A stretch of DNA of 64,000 bases, taken from the NCBI RefSeq assembly GCF_022376445.1, contig NW_025954988.1, forward strand, positions 248,001 to 312,000. The letters are read 5' to 3'. The notes beneath the pieces are model-generated. The model had not been told where the DNA came from. It saw only the letters and a program-made list of their open reading frames with translations, and searched no databases. The position numbers and the translations under genes were made by a program. Of the stretch, positions 60,962 to 64,000 are shown piece after piece. The stretch is from Fomitopsis serialis (taxonomy: Eukaryota; Basidiomycota; Agaricomycetes; Polyporales; Fomitopsidaceae). The stretch's first letter is position 1. Each line of letters begins with the position of its first letter.

Positions 60962-61816
60962 CTAGTTGGCGAGGATGCGGGGCGGCGCGCTCGCGTCCGT
61001 CGAGCTGACATCCGAGGCGGTGGTCGGCGAAGGAGAATCCGTCGACGGAGCGTCGGTCATGGCCGCGGGATCGGCAGAAGCAGTTGACGATGCGTCCATC
61101 GCAGCAGCAGGGTCGGCGGCGGCAGTCGCATTCGTGGAAGATGAACCGTCCGCACTCGAAGAAACGGTCGCGTTCGAGGTATCCCGGAGCTCGAACCAGC
61201 TAGAGTCGGGGAGGCAGTGCTGGCCGGCACTGAGTCGATCATGACGGCTGACGGCGCGGAGCTCGAGAGGTGCTGTGGCTTGTAGTCGTCGAGGTTGAGC
61301 GGGGGTGGAGCTCTTGCGCAGGGGTGACCGGGGCTGTGGAGTGGCAGCGAACACTGTTGAGGTTGAACTGGCAGCGGAGATGCTCACCGTGGGCTGTCGC
61401 TCACAGACGACGATGGTTGCCGGTCGCGCGGTGGGGTGTGGGAACGCGGGGGGCGAAGGTCATGCAAGCGTGCGGGAGAGTGAGGGTGTGTGGATGCAAG
61501 CCCAGCGCTGGATGGACGGTGGAATGGAGTGCGGAGGGGAGGGCAGCAAGTGAGACATACATACGTTGGCAGGCGTGCAGCGCTGCGCATCCGCCGTGTC
61601 GTCGTGCGTAGCGACATTGAAGTCATCCCGAACGGCGGAAAGACCATCTTCGTGGCCAGCAGGGTGAGCGAAAGACTTCGCGCTCGTCGGGTTGCCTGCG
61701 GGCGCGGACACGGGCACTAGGAGCGCAGGCGGCGAGGCGGGAACGTTCAGTGAGGGCGTACCTTCAGATTTCGACCTTCTACTCAGTTTCTCTACTCTCC
61801 TCACGCCCTTCCTCAT
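60962..61816 (-). CDS. Hypothetical Ser/Ala/Thr-rich protein
   Basis: Tentative. ATG at 61816 opens MRKGVRRVEKLSRRSKSEGT, with a GTATGT donor after PANV near 61560. A second open part (61387 down to 60962) reads STVFAATPQPRSPLRKSSTP and a Ser/Thr/Asp/Ala-rich run ending APPRILAN. There is no domain, signal peptide or membrane segment. Composition alone can keep such GC-rich frames open, so this may not be a gene. Confidence 0.3.
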
Positions 61817-61893
61817 TCTGACTCTTCCTATCCTCCTTGTCTCCTCATCGCACCACGTTCTTCGTCTTCTGCGCGGCCTTGTTGCTCAGCGCT

Positions 61894-61920
61894 GGACTTG
61901 CACGCGCGTCGTGCAAGTCC
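61894..61920. repeat. Perfect hairpin, first copy of a repeated element
   Basis: GGACTTGCAC (61894-61903), 7-base loop GCGCGTC, GTGCAAGTCC (61911-61920): a perfect 10 bp stem. The flanks (TTGCGCGCCCGGG..., CATCGCCAGAGC) recur at the second copy. Confidence 0.85.
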
Positions 61921-62330
61921 GAGGTTGCGCGCCCGGGTTACGCATCGCCAGAGCTACGGATGTTCGTAGAGACCGCCAGAATCGAGGTGGAAAGTGCTCG
62001 AGTCAAGACGCGAAATGCGAGAGTCGATGGGAGGGATTTCAGGCGGAAGTTGAGGGCCCGGAGAGGAGGGAGGCGGCGGGCTTGTACCGCCTGCACATGT
62101 GCCTAATGGGGCTGCTAGCTGAGCTGGCAACGGTTCAGCTAGCTGGCTTCGGATCCATATTAGCGTGCCCGTTGGGACATCACGACTGTCTTGACATTCG
62201 ACGTGCGGTCGCGGTTGTCGAAGTAGCGGTCGAGGTGGTGGCGGACGAGAGCGCGTTGGGCGCTACCATCAACGCAGGTTCCTGGGGCACTCACCGTGGG
62301 TTTGCGACCTCACTTGCGACTTTATCCGCT

Positions 62331-62357
62331 GGATTTGCACATGCGTTGTGCATGTCC
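62331..62357. repeat. Hairpin, second copy
   Basis: GGATTTGCAC, 7-base loop ATGCGTT, GTGCATGTCC: the same layout with two mismatched pairs. The shared flank TCGCCAGAGC lies about 35 bp downstream, as in copy one. Confidence 0.75.
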
Positions 62358-62550
62358 TCGGTCGCGCGGCATGCTTGCGTGTCGCCAGAGCCATGGACGC
62401 GGTACTGGGACAGAGTTTGCGGACAGTTAGAAATGGTCGCAACGAGTTGCGAGCCATATATAGTAATACCACACAACGCACCTCTTGAGTACCTCTCGAC
62501 CTTCTCGCCCCGCATTTCTTGCGGTTCGCGCGGACTTCTCGCTCAACAGT

Positions 62551-62577
62551 AGACTTGTACGCGCGTTGTACGAGACC
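62551..62577. repeat. Hairpin, third diverged copy
   Basis: AGACTTGTAC, loop GCGCGTT, GTACGAGACC: same arm and loop lengths, seven of ten pairs kept. Followed by GAGTCGCGCGGCA, like copy two. Confidence 0.6.
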
Positions 62578-63147
62578 TGAGTCGCGCGGCAGAGTTCCGT
62601 GGATTGGGTGAGCAAGCAGGTGGGCCAAGCTAGTCGTAGGGTGAGGGCAGGCAGAAGAGAACGGGCGGGCGAGCGAGAGCGGGCGGGCGCGAGAGGGCGG
62701 GCAAGCCAGATGCGTGGACAGACGCGCTAGTATTCAAGCAGGATGCGCAGACTGGTAGACTAAGCGTGAGACGCCATGGGGCTGCAGTACTGCAGAGCCA
62801 AGGTGAGCGACTAAGTCCGGTGGGATGACTTACCATATATGGTGTGCAACTAGTTGCACACTTCAAGTCTCGAGTTCCGACGACCGCCATCCGCTCTATG
62901 AACCGACATGTTGACCGCCTGTTCTCACATCACCTCGACCCTTCTGTCCCGACTCACTCACCTGCCCACCTTCACGCTCATTCGTACGCCCGTCCGTGTG
63001 CTTGGTATCGCAGTCACCAGCTCCTTGGACTTGCAATACGCCCACCATTGCTACTACCACCACAACTACCTCCGTTGCGTCTGTGTCGAATCTTCCGCGC
63101 CGTCTCCTGATCTTCAAACACGAATAGAAACACGGAACGAGAAAGGA

Positions 63148-63190
63148 GAGGGTGAGTGGAACGGGAGGGTGAGTGGAACGGGAGGGCGAG
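63148..63190. repeat. 17 bp tandem repeat, about 2.5 copies
   Basis: GAGGGTGAGTGGAACGG at 63148-63164 and again at 63165-63181, then a partial third copy. Confidence 0.85.
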
Positions 63191-63289
63191 TCGGGAGGAA
63201 GGAAAGCAGAACGAGCGTGAAGACTCAGCGCCAGGGCCCGGCGCTCCGAGTCAGAAGCCATAAGGTGCGCACTGTGTCCTTCTGTGCTC

Positions 63290-63600
63290 GCCCAACCGTT
63301 TACTCGCCCATTCCTTCAATCGCCCATTCGTTTACTCGCCCGCTCGCCCGCCCGCTCTAACGCCCATTCCCTATTTGCCCACCTCGCCCATTCGTACGTG
63401 CCCGCCCACTCACATGTCCGCTCACCCGCCAGCTCGCCAGTGTCCCGACCGCTCGCCCGCTCGCCTACCCGTGCGTTCACTCGCCTACCTGTCCACTCGC
63501 CCGTTCACTCGCATGCCCATTCGCTCCCTCGTTCACTCGTCCGTCCGTCCGTTCGTTCATCCGCTCGTCCGCTCACCCATCCGCTCGCCTCGGCCTCGAA
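63290..63600. repeat. Degenerate 4-bp-periodic CNNN low-complexity tract
   Basis: C recurs every fourth base (CTCG, CCCA, TTCG, CCCG, CTCA) for about 300 bp. It is the reverse orientation of the tracts at 51165-51420 and 62640-62720. It runs up to the first recognisable residues of the dehydrogenase fragment. Confidence 0.7.
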
Positions 63601-63829
63601 CTTACCACCCAGCTCCTCGCTGCCTCCCCTTCGAACGAGATCATAGCCACCTGCCGCAGCCCCGCAGCCGCCACAGACTTGCACAAGCTCCAGGCGTCCG
63701 AAAAAGGGCCGCGTGCACGTTGTACCGCTCGACGTTAGCAGCGAACAGTCGATGCGCGACTCCGTCAAGTACGTGAACGACATACTTGGTGACCGCGGGC
63801 TCGAATACCTCTACAACAATGCAGCCATC
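63575..63829 (+). pseudogene. Short-chain dehydrogenase/reductase (SDR), broken, incomplete at right edge
   Basis: LGLELTTQLL, then SPSNEIIATCRSPAAATDLH and KLQASEKG read in one frame; VHVVPLDVSSEQSMRDSVKY, GDRGLEYLYNNAAI read in the next. Together they give the SDR pattern of helix A, the NADP-binding TCR after strand 2, the LDV of strand 3 and NNAA (the NNAG motif). Two defects are visible. At 63706-63710 one extra base (GGGCC where GGGC would hold the frame) shifts the frame. The TGxxxGxG nucleotide loop expected before GLEL is replaced by HPSARL from the periodic tract. A GTACGT donor follows at 63830; the catalytic YxxxK would lie beyond the window. Probably a pseudogene, or a gene with consensus errors. 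Confidence 0.55.
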
Positions 63830-64000
63830 GTACGTCTCTACATGTCACTACTTTTCCTTCCATTCCACGCCAGACGCCGCCCGCCGTGCTGCTGCCACCA
63901 ACTCGAACAACAGCGACGCACCGCGTGAATACCTGCGCGTCCGTCGTCCTCTCACGGGCCTCTCATGCTCGGCTTCTCTCAGCCGCTTGCTCTCGCCCGT

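Larger units (their letters stand above)
61817..63560. other. Repeat-rich region without a supported gene
   Basis: 1.7 kb holding three copies of a hairpin-bearing repeat (from 61894, 62331 and 62551), a G-rich periodic tract (62640-62720), a 17 bp tandem repeat (63148-63190) and the start of a C-rich periodic tract (63290 on). Open frames here follow base composition. Confidence 0.5.

Noticed and set aside
60754..61390. Overlapping Ser/Pro-rich ORFs on both strands
   Set aside because: Only the minus-strand reading with a splice donor was kept, at low confidence; the others follow base composition.
1..64000. CRISPR array, bacterial operons or riboswitches
   Set aside because: No regularly spaced repeats of that kind; introns, tRNA intron and gene content show nuclear fungal DNA.

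Overview
This 64 kb window is nuclear DNA from a filamentous basidiomycete, most likely a wood- or litter-decay Agaricomycete, possibly of the polypore group. The grounds are GC-rich coding sequence cut by many 45-70 bp introns, a tandem P450 cluster, Zn2Cys6 and C2H2 regulators, and an integrase-core gene of a kind seen in mushroom genomes. Exon structures were read by eye from splice signals and reading frame. Spans are therefore firmer than individual exon edges.

Left part (1-11.8 kb): a plus-strand gene encodes two histone-fold halves, H2B-like then H2A-like, ahead of a long Ser/Pro-rich tail. It meets, tail to tail, the gene for the second-largest subunit of RNA polymerase I (minus strand). 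That gene shares a 311 bp divergent promoter with a Nup98-type FG nucleoporin (plus strand), which carries a GLEBS motif, a terminal Nup98 domain and three places where the frame slips by one base.

Middle left (12-23 kb): three tandem minus-strand cytochrome P450 genes, about 3.6-4.4 kb apart. They arose by duplication that included intergenic DNA. The third copy has a 2 bp deletion that brings in a stop codon. From 23.5 to 33.2 kb there are four ordinary chromosomal genes: a coiled-coil protein with a perfect GxxxG array, a C2H2 zinc-finger protein, a NADAR-domain protein with an N-myristoylation signal, and a LARP7/Pof8-like La protein convergent with it.

Middle right (33-50.5 kb): a gene-poor stretch, an intron-containing tRNA-Tyr, a peroxisomal adenine-nucleotide carrier, a large UBA/zinc/UBC-domain ubiquitin enzyme, a Zn2Cys6 transcription factor and an Air1/Air2-like five-knuckle protein (TRAMP complex).

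Right part (50.5-64 kb) is accessory. It holds 4-base-periodic low-complexity tracts, a decayed heat-shock-factor DNA-binding fragment, a DDE integrase-core gene, a charged nuclear-type protein with an AT-hook-like motif, a repeated hairpin element, and a broken short-chain dehydrogenase running into the right edge.

Several one- or two-base frame breaks occur in otherwise well-preserved genes. They may be real lesions or consensus errors in the assembly, and this should be settled before any pseudogene claim is accepted.
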